From Tricholomella constricta (Eukaryota; Basidiomycota; Agaricomycetes; Agaricales; Lyophyllaceae), in NCBI GenBank assembly GCA_013368375.1, contig JAACJP010000008.1, positions 620,001-684,000 on the forward strand: 64,000 nucleotides of DNA. Reading direction: 5' to 3'. The position numbers and the translations under genes are program-made. This document shows, in pieces, positions 1 through 10,590 of the stretch (position 1 is its first letter; every line of letters starts with the position of its first letter). The notes under the pieces were generated by a model that saw nothing but the letters and a program-made list of their open reading frames with translations, was not told the origin of the DNA and did no database searches.

Positions 1-833
1 GTGGTCGTCTTGCCCTTGCCTTTGTCGATCTTGGCGTGCGGCACAGGTTGGGGTTCTGGAGTCGGTGGCACGTACTATACGACGTCATTTGAGATGCTGC
101 AATCATAAACAATGAAAGAATATGGTTACCTTACTCGAGAATCCGTCGCGTAGGTCATCCATCGTGATGTGCTTCTTCTGCTCCTTCTCCTCCGCTTCGA
201 GCTCAGCGGTGTCCTTCTTGATCGTCTCAGCCAGCCTTGTAACATGCTCGGCCATGTTGCTTGCAAGGAACTTTGCGATCTTTGCATCACGCTCGACCTC
301 GAGTGCCCCAGCCTCCTTGACCTTCACGCGTGAATCCTCAGCGACTTGCTTGACGAGCGAGAGCAGCATGCCGTCATACGTCTGCTCGCTCTTGTCGGGG
401 TTATTTCCGGGCGGGCAATCGCGCGACGGATTCTTTTCGAGCCGCTCAACGAGGGAGTTGAAGTACGTAGTAGGAGGCGTGGATGGGTTGGGATCGGAAA
501 GAGTCTTTGAGATGTCTGTGATGCGCTGAAGGAGAACATTGTTGCAAGCGATCTGGGCGCGCAGCTTTGCGATGTTATGCTTGCGCATCTCACGCTTCTC
601 GTGGATGTCGCGCTGTTTCCATCTGGTATGAAGATCGGGCATGAATTACGTGACTAGATGTCCGTACATAAGACGTACCGAATGAGCGATTTTTTATCGA
701 CATTGGGGTGGCCCTCGATGTCAGAATCGTCTGAAAGCTGGTGATCAGGGAAGGGTCAGGCTTATGAGAATAAGACGCTGTAGAACAATAGGCGGACCTC
801 GAGCTGGTCCCACTTGGAGTAGTTGAGGGACAT
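1..833 (-). CDS. CDC37: Hsp90 co-chaperone Cdc37, N-terminal part (runs off left edge)
   Basis: Cdc37 delivers protein kinases to Hsp90 in the cytosol. Four exons read on the minus strand: 833-798, 737-679, 622-130 and 74-1 (open at the edge). They join in frame. The protein begins MSLNYSKWDQLELSDDSDIE and continues with HPNVDKKSLIRWKQRDIHEK, the hallmark Cdc37 N-terminus: the SKWD kinase-recognition start, an acidic stretch, an HPN(V/I)D motif and then a long charged coiled coil. The visible part ends after about 220 residues at a VPPTPEPQPVPHAK linker. The Hsp90-binding and C-terminal domains lie outside the window. Family identity is secure from these motifs; the third intron (129-75) is placed so that SSK joins YVPP, as in fungal homologues. 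Confidence 0.93.
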
Positions 834-928
834 GGTGTCGAGACGAAAGAAAGAAGTTGACGTCGAACTTTCTGGAACGCATAAAGCTGGTTATCGCCGG
901 CATCTTCGGCATCTTGAATCCCACCTCA
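834..928. promoter_or_regulatory. Shared 95-bp spacer between two divergent start codons
   Basis: Only 95 bp separate the start codons of CDC37 (minus) and the TPR/F-box gene (plus), so promoters and both 5' leaders must lie here or overlap the flanking exons. I see no clear TATA box. Confidence 0.5.
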
Positions 929-2732
929 ATGGCCTGGAAAGCCTCGTTTGGCCATGGCGTCTCCAGTTTCAAGGCCTCTCGTCTAGATGAAGCCCTCAGC
1001 CACTTCACACAGGCAAGCATCTCTCATGTTCCTCATCCCCCTCTAATAAACCCATCCCCAGGCCCTCAAGGAACAAGGCGGTGACCAGCAGCACCTCATC
1101 TACGATTCCCGAGCAGCCGTTTATGAGAAACTCGGCATGCCCAAGGAGGCGTTGCGCGACGCAAAGGCCGTCATTACCCTCGCGCAGGACCAATGGCAGG
1201 GCTACGCCCGTGCTGCACGTCTCTTCCTCCTCGCCCGCAAGTTCGACGCCGCTCTGAAGATGGCAAACATGGCCCTCGACCGCGTCAAGCCTGCCAACGC
1301 TGCGAGACGTGTCGATATCACAAACCTCCGAGACGACATCCACGAGGCGCAGCGGGCAGAGGGGCGGCGAAAGCGGGCATCACAGAACCAGTTTGAAAAG
1401 CTTCCAGTGGAACTGCTGGGCGAAGTTTTCCGCCTGGTAATCTGGAGCGACGTTGCGGAGCTCATCGGCCTCCTTCGCGTGTGTCGTCACTGGCGCAACG
1501 TCGCTTGGCACACGCCGAGCCTTTGGGAGACGCTTGTGCTGACTTCAAAGTCGCCTGCACGCAAGCTATCATTGTGGATTAAGCAGTCTAAAGGTCGTAT
1601 CAGAGAGCTGCATGTCAAGGCTGGTGTTGCCTCGCACATCGATTGGCCGTTCCAGGAGCTCAAAGACCTTCCTTGGGATAAGCTTCGTGTCTGCAACGCG
1701 GTGTCGTGGGATGTGGCAGGGTTCCTTGAAAAGCATGGGCTGGTGCCTCATGCACTATCCGCCATAGAGGCGCTCGAAATGCAGGAGGAGCAATGGAGCC
1801 GGCGGCGTGCTAGCCCCTCCTTGTTCCCTTTGCTTCAAACTGCTGGCGTACGCTCCCTCTCCTTTATCCGATCCGAATTTTCGTGGACAGAACTCGCCAC
1901 TCATCTAACCACACTCACTACACTTCACATCTTCGGCTGCAGCAAGGACCCTGCGGGCCTTGTGCCGACCCTGATGGCCAACCCAGGCCTCGAATCCCTC
2001 ATCATTCAGGACAGTATACTCTTCACCTGGCCTGTCGACACTGCCCCTGTGCTCCTTTCACATCTCAAGCACCTTGAGTTACAGGGCAGCTGGGCCTCTA
2101 ACCTGCTTGAACTTATTACTACGTCTGCCTTGGAGACTTGCAAGATCAAGGGTTCCCGAGGCTCCCTTGACACCGCTTTGACTGTCCTGAATGTCGCGCA
2201 CAACCTGTCGAACCTCACACACATCGCGGTGGACAGCTCCCCAGTCACTCCCGCCATCCTTATACGCCTATTGAAGCACACACCCGCCCTCACTCGCCTC
2301 GAGCTGCTCTTCCTCTCCAAAGGCGCCAACGCCGTCATTGAAGCCCTTGCGGGGACGCCGATGCCCCCGCCTCCAAGCAAACGCACACCAACCAAGACAC
2401 CCGCACCTGCAAGCACGGATGAAGAGCGTATCCTCTGTCCTGCGCTAACGCACGTCAATGTATCGCATTCTGCGGATATACGTACGGGGCCGCTCGTCCG
2501 GCTCGTCCGGGCGCGTCTCCCCCCACCCACTCCGGCCCCCCACGCTGATACAGATCCGGCTGCAATGACTGTTGATGATTCCGAGCGGGAAGCTCGGAAG
2601 TGCGCACGCATTCTGGGACTGACTTTCGATGGGTGCGAGCAGATCGATGCAGAGTGGCTACCATGGTTCAGGAAGCAGGTGCCGCTTGTTAGTTGTGTGT
2701 ACTATTCGAAGAAGAAGGCGTTATGGAGATGA
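929..2732 (+). CDS. TPR / F-box / leucine-rich protein, Dia2-Pof3 type SCF subunit
   Basis: Likely substrate receptor of an SCF ubiquitin ligase. Two exons, 929-1012 and 1062-2732, give 584 residues. The first intron has a GC donor (CAG|gcaagc) and ends ccccag; joining it restores a TPR helix pair (LDEALSHFTQALKEQGGDQQ). Residues about 1-110 carry tetratricopeptide-like helices. An F-box follows near residue 120 (FEKLPVELLGEVFRLVIWSD, then a CRHWRNVAWHTPSLWETL tail). The remainder is leucine-rich with LRR-like spacing. This order, TPR then F-box then LRR, is that of yeast Dia2 and fission yeast Pof3, which act at replication forks and telomeres. Orthology is inferred from architecture only; F-box proteins are numerous in basidiomycetes. 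Confidence 0.8.
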
Positions 2733-2823
2733 AGACTTGTTGAATGTGACAGTTTGACTCTCTAATTCTACTGATAGCCTTGAAGTTGTACAATCGAGAG
2801 TGTAATGCGTCACGTGCAGCGCC

Positions 2824-3442
2824 ATGAATGTGGGATCGCCAGTTTTAGACGTTCCGCAAGCTTTCGCCTCTCAATCTCATCCTGGCAGCCTCAGAATTCC
2901 AGCCCGATTTCTACGAGTTGCTCTCAGTGCCCAAGGATGCCTCCGCAGCCGAGATAAAGATCGCCTACCATCGCGCCCTCCTGCGCTTCCATCCGGACAA
3001 GAACAATCACTTGAACACCCCTTCCAAGCCTGAATCGATATCTATCTCGTTGATCAAGGACGCGTACAGCATTCTCTCCGAGCCGAGCCGTCGGAAGCAG
3101 TACGATTCTTCTACGCGTCAACGGATTGCTGCGGTAGGCCCGCGGCCCGCTCAGGTCGTCTCGCTGGAGGAGTTCGAGGAGGTCACCCATGGGAGCGACC
3201 CTGAGGAGATTAGCACCTGGCAGTACGAGTGTCGCTGCGGGGGGAATTACAGAATCGAGAGCTCAGACATGGAGAAAGGGCACCACCTTGTGGGCTGCAG
3301 CAGCTGCTCCGAGGTGGTGTGGGTGGGCTATGAGCTGCAGAGCGATACTGGAGACGACGGTGTGTATATCATAATGAAATTATACGTGCATTCCGTAACC
3401 TTACATCTCCCATTTGGTTTTCGTGCAAAGGCTAAGGGATAG
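2824..3442 (+). CDS. DPH4: Diphthamide biosynthesis J-protein Dph4 (CSL zinc finger)
   Basis: Dph4 is the J-domain partner in the first step of diphthamide synthesis on eEF2. The main exon reads a J-domain (DFYELLSVPKDASAAEIKIA, HRALLRFHPDKN with the HPD motif, then DAYSILSEPSRRKQYD). A DPH-type zinc finger follows with four cysteines (YECRCGGNYRI ... VGCSSCSEVVWVGYEL). J-domain plus CSL finger is diagnostic. The 5' end is uncertain. The ATG at 2824 is out of frame with the J-domain, and an intron ending at 2902 (ttccag) restores frame; its donor could be at 2830, 2842 or 2851. The 3' end may also be spliced (3360-3430), giving a stop at 3435 instead of 3442. It converges on CTK2 with about 16 bp between stop codons. 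Confidence 0.82.
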
Positions 3443-3458
3443 GCAATATATACAGGCA

Positions 3459-4968
3459 TCAAACACTCGTAACGACGCCGGGCGGCCCAAATAAGAAGCG
3501 TACAGTGCCCTCGTTGCGACCGAGAAGGGGGATGTCGTCCCCTCCGTACAGGGCGCTGGGATCGGCGTTGCCAAGGGGCTGCCGCGGGCGTGGTGGATGC
3601 TCTGTTTGGCGCATGTCGATCTTGAGCCGGATCAGTTGGTCGGCGTTGTAGGGCGATGCTGCGAGTTGGGCCTGAGCGAGTTTTTCGTGCTGGTGTCGAG
3701 TAGAAAGGTGTGGCGAGGGCGATGATGGTGTGCTCGGTGATGTGTTCGCTGATGGGTTTTGTGTGGCTGCGAGTAAGAGGTCTATCACTGTGTGCGCAAT
3801 GACTTCGAAGAATGTGGATAAATCAACAAGAAGCGAAGAACGATGTGGGGGGACGTACCTTCCAGGTCTTCTACCTGTGACTGATATTTCTTTTCCCAAT
3901 CACCATGTTTCCCAAGATATGATGCGATGTCTTGGGTAGACCGGACTCCATCCTTACTGGGAGACAGCGGCTGTTCAAACGACGACAAGAGAGCTGCGAC
4001 GTAGATGCTTCCAAGAGCAATTGTATGAGGAGGGTATTGTATGGGGAGAAGTGTCCGATAGCTGGTGATAACCATGAATATCGGAGCCACGTTCGCAGAA
4101 TTTCTCGTACCAATCAACAGCCAAGCGCCATGCCAGTTGTGTCAAGTTTTTCGTGGCTGAGAAGTTCATCAGAAAAGTTAACAAGGGACAACCCTCACCG
4201 GGGGCTCACCCGATAACGCTCTCCCGATCTTAATGACATACGGAAACGGCATCCTCGAAGTGAAATTGAAGCATATGGTCTCCAAAATCAGTCTTTCTAT
4301 TGCCAAAAGCCGTTGCCGGTCCCGTTCGACGACCTAAACACCAGTGTCAGAGGTTTTTACGAACGGACAACATGGATGATCAGTCCATATGCACCTGTGG
4401 GTCCATCGTGTCCAAGTCTACCTCCCCTCCCGGATGCTTCGACTTCGCAGCAAGCTCTGGGAAGCGCACCGCGTACGATACTGCGAGTAATTCCCTCGGT
4501 TTCTTGAGTGTATCATGCATCTTCGTCGACACATACAACGCTGCAAGGGATACATCCTTGACACGAAGATGAGCCTTCAGCATTCACGACGCGATGTCTC
4601 AGGTGAAAGGTTAAAAACGTACATGGTAGTTGAAGTCCTTCCGGGGAAAGAACAGGTGGAAGCGGTGGTATAAGTTTTGGGCAGTGGCAGTCGTTCTCCT
4701 GGGGCTGAATTTCCATGAAACGAAGTTTAACGATGATGCATGATAGAACGCGACAAAAGCAAACTCACAATCCAATTCGCGCCCCTAGAGCCTCGAGAAA
4801 TGCACATGCACTCTGCCGCGCCTTCTCCTCTTGCGTTTCTGTGAGCTTTCCGCGTTGCTTCTCGGAAAGATACTTGACCTCTGCCGGCGTGAAGTATGGG
4901 TGGTGGTATTTCGACGAGGAGGCTGGAAGTTGGGTGGGTGATTGACCCCTGGAATGGATTGAATCCAT
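3459..4968 (-). CDS. CTK2: CTD kinase I cyclin subunit (Ctk2 / cyclin K-like)
   Basis: Regulatory cyclin of the kinase that phosphorylates Ser2 of the RNA polymerase II tail. About seven exons splice cleanly. Conserved landmarks in order: PYFTPAEVKYLSEKQRGKLT, the cyclin-box start TAQNLYHRFHLFFPRKDFNY, then DVSLAALYVSTKMHDTLKKP and RFPELAAKSK, ERDRQRLLAIERLILE, and a second cyclin fold with KNLTQLAWRLAVD and PIQYPPHTIALGSIYVAALL. The C-terminus is Ser/Pro-rich and ends GTVRFLFGPPGVVTSV. The start at 4968 is the first ATG in frame with the conserved block. The gene's upstream side faces the minisatellite. Family assignment is strong. Confidence 0.9.
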
Positions 4969-5354
4969 TGTGATCTTGGTCTTGATAGTGTTGAGGTGAT
5001 AACAAAACTATCGTTGACTACACAAGTCAAGCTCAAGAACGGACTCGAGCGAATACTAATAGCGATCATCGGAATCACAGCCACAGCTTGAATTCATGAT
5101 TGTCGGGTCTTTTAAATTTATGAATTCACAGTCTGTTCTGTACACAATGTAGAAGCGAGTCAAGTAGTGTAGAAATGAGATTATCACCAGGGAGAACGCC
5201 CGCCGCCTCAGATAATGAACATCGGGGACAGTCAAATAGGATCCAAGGTAATAGAAATATCCAAGAAAGACGCCCGCCGCCTCTAATTGAACAACGGGCT
5301 AGCGAAAGCTAACAGGTTCCTAAGGTATGTATACGGAAGGATGCAAGGTACAGG

Positions 5355-6395
5355 TCCGCAGTTATATTTGCACAGGAGGGCGCACGCCGGTGGTTGTCGA
5401 TTCTAAAGAAACACCCAACGCCCAATTGGATGGTGGAGAATTTGAAGCGGTTGAAACGAATGCGCCAAAGTGAAGCTTCGCGGGTATACTTGTACACAGG
5501 AGGGTGCACGCCGGTATTTGTCGATTCCAAAGAAACACCCAACGCCCAATTGGATGGTGAAGAATTTGAAGCGGTTGAAACGAATGCGCCAAAGTGAAGC
5601 TTCGCGGGTATACTTGTACACAGGAGGGTGCACGCCGATGGTCGTCGATTCTAAAAGAAACACCCAACGCCCAATTGGATGGTAGAGAATTTGAAGCGGT
5701 TGAAACGAATGCGCCAAAGTGAAGCTTCGCGGGTATACTTGTACACAGGAGGGTGCACGCCGGTATTTGTCGATTCCAAAGAAACACCCAACGCCCAATT
5801 GGATGGTGAAGAATTTGAAGCGGTTGAAACGAATGCGCCAAAGTGAAGCTTCGCGGGTATACTTGTACACAGGAGGGCGCACGCCGGTGGTTGTCGATTC
5901 TAAAAGTTACACCCAACGCCCAATTGGATGGTAGAGAATTTAAAGCGGTTGAAACGAATGCGCCAAAGTGAAGCTTCGCGGGTATACTTGTACACAGGAG
6001 GGCGCACGCCGGTGGTCGTCGATTCTAAAAGAAACACCCAACGCCCAATTGGATGGTGAAGAATTTGAAGCGGTTGAAACGAATGCGCCAAAGTGAAGCT
6101 TCGCGGGTATACTTGTACACAGGAGGGTGCACGCCGGTGGTCGTCGATTCTAAAAGAAACACCCAACGCCCAATTGGATGGTGAAGAATTTGAAGCGGTT
6201 GAAACGAATGCGCCAAAGTGAAGCTTCGCGGGTATACTTGTACACAGGAGGGCGCACGCCGGTGGTTGTCGATTCTAAAAGAAACACCCAACGCCCAATT
6301 GGATGGTAAAGAATGGAAGCAGTTGAAGCGAATTCGCCAAGGTGGAGATTCGCGGGTATATTTATGCACAGGAGGGCGCACGCCGGTAAGTTGGG
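5355..6395. repeat. Tandem minisatellite, 124/125-bp unit, about 8 copies
   Basis: The string gcacgccgg recurs at 5382, 5506, 5630, 5755, 5879, 6004, 6129, 6254 and 6378, that is, with periods 124, 124, 125, 124, 125, 125, 125 and 124. Each unit also contains gtatacttgtacacaggagg, cacccaacgcccaattggat and gcggttgaaacgaatgcgcc with few changes. The one-base length variation comes from one A in ctaaag/ctaaaag. The ends are diverged (first partial copy near 5355, last copy near 6300-6395). The unit is not a multiple of three and holds no recognisable domain, so I treat it as non-coding. It starts about 390 bp upstream of the CTK2 start codon. Confidence 0.93.
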
Positions 6396-6560
6396 AACAA
6401 TGCAAATCCCGAGAGACTGGAGACTGGTTCAATTGTCACGGCAGGTGGTGCGATAGCTGAGAAGAAATCATCCAACGCCCAATTGAATGATAGGTTATCG
6501 AACTTTGCGGGTATATGTGTACGCAGGAGGGCGCACGCCGGTAATGCAGGAACGGAAGCA
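6396..6560. repeat. Diverged outlying copy of the minisatellite core
   Basis: After the regular array the core reappears once at an irregular distance (155 bp). The sequence atccaacgcccaattgaatg is followed by gcgggtatatgtgtacgcag and gagggcgcacgccggtaatg. The intervening bases are unrelated to the unit. Two weaker echoes (cgcccgccgcctc) occur before the array near 5200 and 5272. Confidence 0.65.
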
Positions 6561-8398
6561 AATCCTGCGCAGACTGCAAGCATTACTGATCGGAGATCCT
6601 CGAAGACGAAGAAGGAGATTTGAAGACAGCGATGTCGAAAGCCACGAAGACGCGCCCGATATCAGGACCAGCCTGATAAACACCTGGGCTCAGAGAGGTA
6701 TGCACGGTGGAAGCCCGTCGGCCTCCAATCGTTCCCTGCAGTTAGGTGGTGGGTTAATGCTCGTGGGCTGAATGGCGGTGTGAGGGTAAGCTATGTAAGC
6801 AAGTAAATGGTGGAGATAGACGTACAAATTCAAACACCGTCGTTTCCATGAACACACGACTTCACTGATCCTATACTACGCGAAACAGAGACATCTATGA
6901 AAGCGAGCGTGAAGATCAGACAAGAACACGAGGGGAGATACAGTGTCACGAACCTCTATCAGGGTATCACCTCGCCATATAGGAACGGAGGACGGCTTAG
7001 AATCACCGCCCTATAACTCTAGATACCGCCATTTGCACCCGTCCTATACTACATATCCAAATGATAACCCAAGCTAGAAGATGATGACGATAATCAGCTA
7101 CAAATTTCAAGCGATATAAGCTGCGACTAACCTCCGAGCTCACAAGAGCAACGAGCGTCCTCCCCTCCAAGCCCAATGCAAAAATATAAAGGCGGGATGG
7201 CGGGGAGGCTTGAGGACCAGAAGGCGAACGTCGAGACCATTGCATCACACACAGCCTGAGCTAGTGATAGTACCAAAGTGCCCCGAGATTACCTTCCATA
7301 GAACGACTCCTACGAGCCGTAATCTACTAGTACAAGGTAGAAGGTGGTCAGCTACATGGTCGAACAGTGAGCAGCGACGATGACGACGAACCTTGTCCCC
7401 AATTATACAACGACCCAATCACTTCCATGCACGAAAAAGTCCCGGAAAAGTGGCGAACAACAACGGCGACGGCGATGATGAGAAAGGAGGATGAGGACTT
7501 AGGCAGCTTCGAAGTCTACCCGGTCAACATCCCTTATTCGAGTATTTATCCGCGCCACGACATCCCCATGGCCTGCCGGTGGGGTGAGGGCGCGAAAGAC
7601 GAAAGCGGCTGAGGTAGTGGTGGAGAGTGGTCAAGAAACGCAAGTGGGGGAAGTGGTGTTTGGCCCGCTATTTAAAGGGTGGCAGCGGCTGACACTGATC
7701 GTCAGCCAGGTCTCACTTTGTGTGCTTCGGAACGTGGCTGACATTGTGCCAAAGGTTGTACGTTGAAGATTGCACGGTCCACGGTCCGCGTAGCGAACCT
7801 AGGGCCCAGGGGTCGCGTCCAAGCGGCGTAAGAGACGGAAACGGCGCTATTTCACGAGCAACGAAATACCACAGTGTAGACGCGTTAAACTCCGTGTGCC
7901 CTCGCGATTCAAGTTCCAAGCGTTATCATGAGAATTTTCCGTACAACTTGAGCTCACATCAGTACATAGCATATGACCATTGTCCGCAAAGCATACTCAA
8001 TCGCGAATACATCGGCTCAGGCCTCATTGGCTGGGGCTCGGGCCAATGTGGTGTTTCACAGTCTAGAGCCAATAGGTTAGCTCTAGGTTTCCTAGAAACC
8101 ATGTGTAGTCCAGACGACTCAGGGAGAGATGCAGTCAAGATTTCGGCGCTGTGGCAGGCTTGAAGAGCCTGAGTTTTGAGTATTGAAATATTGACGGATC
8201 GCCGCCGGTCGGGCACAAGGGACATTCAATCACGGCAAATCAACGACGTGTCCAGCGATGGGTCGTCCAAGGTCGTAGGCGCCACACCTGCCAAACGATT
8301 TAAAGGCTAAATGCGGCATTGATGCTTACATTCTATACAAGGTATGCAAACACGCTCGCGATAGTTTCTTGTATTGGTGAGATGATACATGGCAGTCT
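6561..8398. other. 1.8-kb stretch with no supportable gene
   Basis: Only short open frames are present, none with a recognised motif or clean splice pattern. A small perfect hairpin (ggctgac ... gtcagcc) lies near 7687-7708. It could hold a lineage-specific gene with many introns, a non-coding RNA or old transposon debris; the sequence does not decide. Confidence 0.5.
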
Positions 8399-9186
8399 TT
8401 ATGCAGCGTACTTCACCAGGTTAGTATGTTTGAGGTCGATATCAGCAACCGCGAACAGATTCTTGACAAGCTCTGGAAATATACCCTCCGAAACGGCATC
8501 GACATGCGCCTGTAGGAAAGGGAAAGTAATGTAGTCAGGCATGACGCTGGTTCTGAGACGTCGGGAATGCAAGACATACCTGAACACTGTCCCACCCGAG
8601 GACCATAAGCCAAGTGCCCTTGTTTTCACGGCTCGCGCCTACAGCGATTGCATGGCATGTGGTATCCTTGATAAGGTGCTCGCGAAGCGTCGCGAGCTTG
8701 TCGTGGAAGTCATCGAGCGACACGCCAGCCTTTGGGGTCATGAAGACAAGTTCGGTGGCGGGCACGTCGAACGAGAGCACAGCGTCCCTATCAAAATCGA
8801 CATGTTGGATGTCTAGGGGCCCGGAGCGTGCAAGCGAGACGGCGGTCAGCAGGCCGGGGTAAGAGACGTGCTGCTTGAAGTTCATGTGATGTTCATATGT
8901 TTCCCATACTGGAGATAGGAAGCAGTCAGAGAGTGTTGCGCCGGACGACAGGGGAGGGATACTTACTGACAACGAGATACCCGGAGCGTCCGTCCTCGGT
9001 TTGAATGCCATAGTAGGTACTACATCGATAGGCTCAGGAGATTGGACCTGCTATTGAGTTCGATGAAGGCGCCGACCTGATAACACCATCAGCCTTGACC
9101 AGGATATTCAGTGCATCTTTGAGGACTAGAGGATCGGCAACGAAAGCATCGGAGCCAGGGAAGCGTATAACGGCGACGGTGGGCAT
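8399..9186 (-). CDS. Conserved 200-residue protein, possibly a dimeric alpha/beta-barrel (ABM-like)
   Basis: Four exons (9186-9077, 9019-8967, 8908-8580, 8509-8399) total 603 nt in frame, giving 200 residues from MPTVAVIRFPGSDAFVADP to NLVKYAA. The pattern of an N-terminal beta strand, a helix, GYLVVIWETYEHHMNF and later repeats (ELVFMTPKAGVSLDDFHDKL, GTWLMVLGWDSVQAHVDAV) resembles two tandem antibiotic-biosynthesis-monooxygenase or stress-responsive barrel folds. These folds typically carry such W-x-S/T-x-E and GW-x-S motifs. No catalytic residue is obvious and I do not assign a substrate. It is divergent from the phosphate carrier with a 172-bp spacer. Confidence 0.75.
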
Positions 9187-9358
9187 GGTGGTTGTGGCAG
9201 AGAGGCGTGCGAGATCATGGTGTTGTCCAAATCGAAGTGCTGAGTCCACGCTATCGTCCCACGCTTTGCGAGCCCGGACCGCACGCCGACAGACGGGATG
9301 ACGTCAGCGTCCATTCCTTCCTTACAACCGCTATGCACCATTCCTGTTCTCAACCCAC
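9187..9358. promoter_or_regulatory. 172-bp spacer between divergent genes
   Basis: This region lies between the starts of the barrel-like gene (minus) and the phosphate carrier gene (plus). It must contain both promoters. No TATA box or known factor site is recognised. Confidence 0.45.
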
Positions 9359-10590
9359 ATGCCTGACAAACTTTCGCCCGCCCGCCCCTTCGTGATCCCT
9401 CAATTCACACCCAGCGATTACCAGTCCTTCTTCCTTGCTGGTGACGCCCGTTTCTCTCTATCTTTTTAATCCCACTAACCGTCTTTCTCAGGCGCAATAT
9501 GTTGCACGTATGTTCTCCATAGAGTCGCTAGTTAAATACACACCCTGACCGTACTCAAAGACTTAGCCATGGCGCGATGACTCGCGAGTTCTCCTGCACC
9601 ATAGTGACTCTTTTCTATCGCTGACACCTCCGCTGCCAGCCATTGATGTCGTGAAAACCCGGATACAAATCGACCCGACCTTCAAAGGCCTTGGCTTCGT
9701 CTCTGGTACACGCCAGGTCATCTCGAAAGAAGGCGCTCGCGCACTCCTCACAGGCTTTGGCCCTACCGCTTTCGGTTACCTTGTTCAGGGCGGCGCCAAA
9801 TTCGCTGGATATGAATACTGGAAAAAGAAGTTCTCCGAAATCGCGGGCGACCAGGAGACGGCAGTCTTGCACCGCACGACTATCTATCTTGGCGCTGCCA
9901 GTATTGCTGAGTGCGTCTTATCTGTGTCACACCAAGAACGGGATTGATTTGATGCTTGCAGGTTCTTTGCTGATATCCTCTTGACGCCTCTGGAGGCGAC
10001 ACGGATTCGACTCGTCTCGCAGCGTGGATATGCTTCAGGGCTGGTCAGCGGCTTCACGCGTCTAGCACGCGAAGGCGGCCTTCGCGAACTTTACGCCGGC
10101 TTCCTTCCTATACTCTGCAAGTATGTGTTATCCCTTTCCCCGCCATCCTTGGCTCTCTATCCTGACTTCCTCGTCCTCCAGACAAATACCCTACGCAATC
10201 GGCCAGTTCACCGTCAACGAATTCTGTCACGAGCTCGTATACCGCACCATGTCCGAAGAGACAAAGCGCAACCTCTCCGGCACCGCCAATTTTACCATCG
10301 CCCTCGGGAGCGGCATCACTGCCGGCTTCGCTGCCGCCATCCTCAGCCAGCCCGCCGACACGCTGCTGTCCCAGATCAACAAGGGTCACGGGCCCACAGG
10401 GTCCATGGTGTACCGCCTGACGTTCCTGGCGCGTGAGGCCGGGTTCAAGGGACTCTTTGCGGGGCTGGGTCCGAGGATGATCATGACTGCCGGCCTGGTG
10501 TCGTCGCAGTTCTTGATGTATGGCGCGATAAAGCGTGCGCTGGGCGCGCCCCCAGGACTCGAGATCCACAAGGAGGTGAAGAAGGAGTGA
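9359..10590 (+). CDS. MIR1: Mitochondrial phosphate carrier (Mir1/PiC)
   Basis: Imports phosphate across the inner mitochondrial membrane for ATP synthesis. Six exons, 9359-9440, 9492-9507, 9567-9583, 9640-9910, 9962-10120 and 10182-10590, total 954 nt, or 317 residues, the usual carrier size. Carrier signatures are seen in the first repeat ([19 protein letters not shown]), the second ([20 protein letters not shown]) and the third ([19 protein letters not shown]), each with the P-x-[DE]-x-x-[KR] pattern or its known variant. PIDVVK and the third-repeat [13 protein letters not shown] are typical of phosphate carriers. Exons 2 and 3 are only 16 and 17 nt, and intron 3 has a GC donor (ACTC|gcgagt). 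Joining them gives LAGAICCTHGAMTPID, matching the family. Confidence 0.93.

Noticed and set aside
2006..2611. 201-codon minus-strand frame in the TPR/F-box gene
   Set aside because: Antisense to a long LRR exon; GC-rich third positions make such frames common.
5355..6395. CRISPR-like array
   Set aside because: Direct repeats are contiguous 124/125-bp units without unique spacers, in a eukaryotic genome.
7687..7708. Perfect 7-bp hairpin as a terminator or RNA element
   Set aside because: Isolated, short and without context; rho-independent terminators do not apply in fungi.
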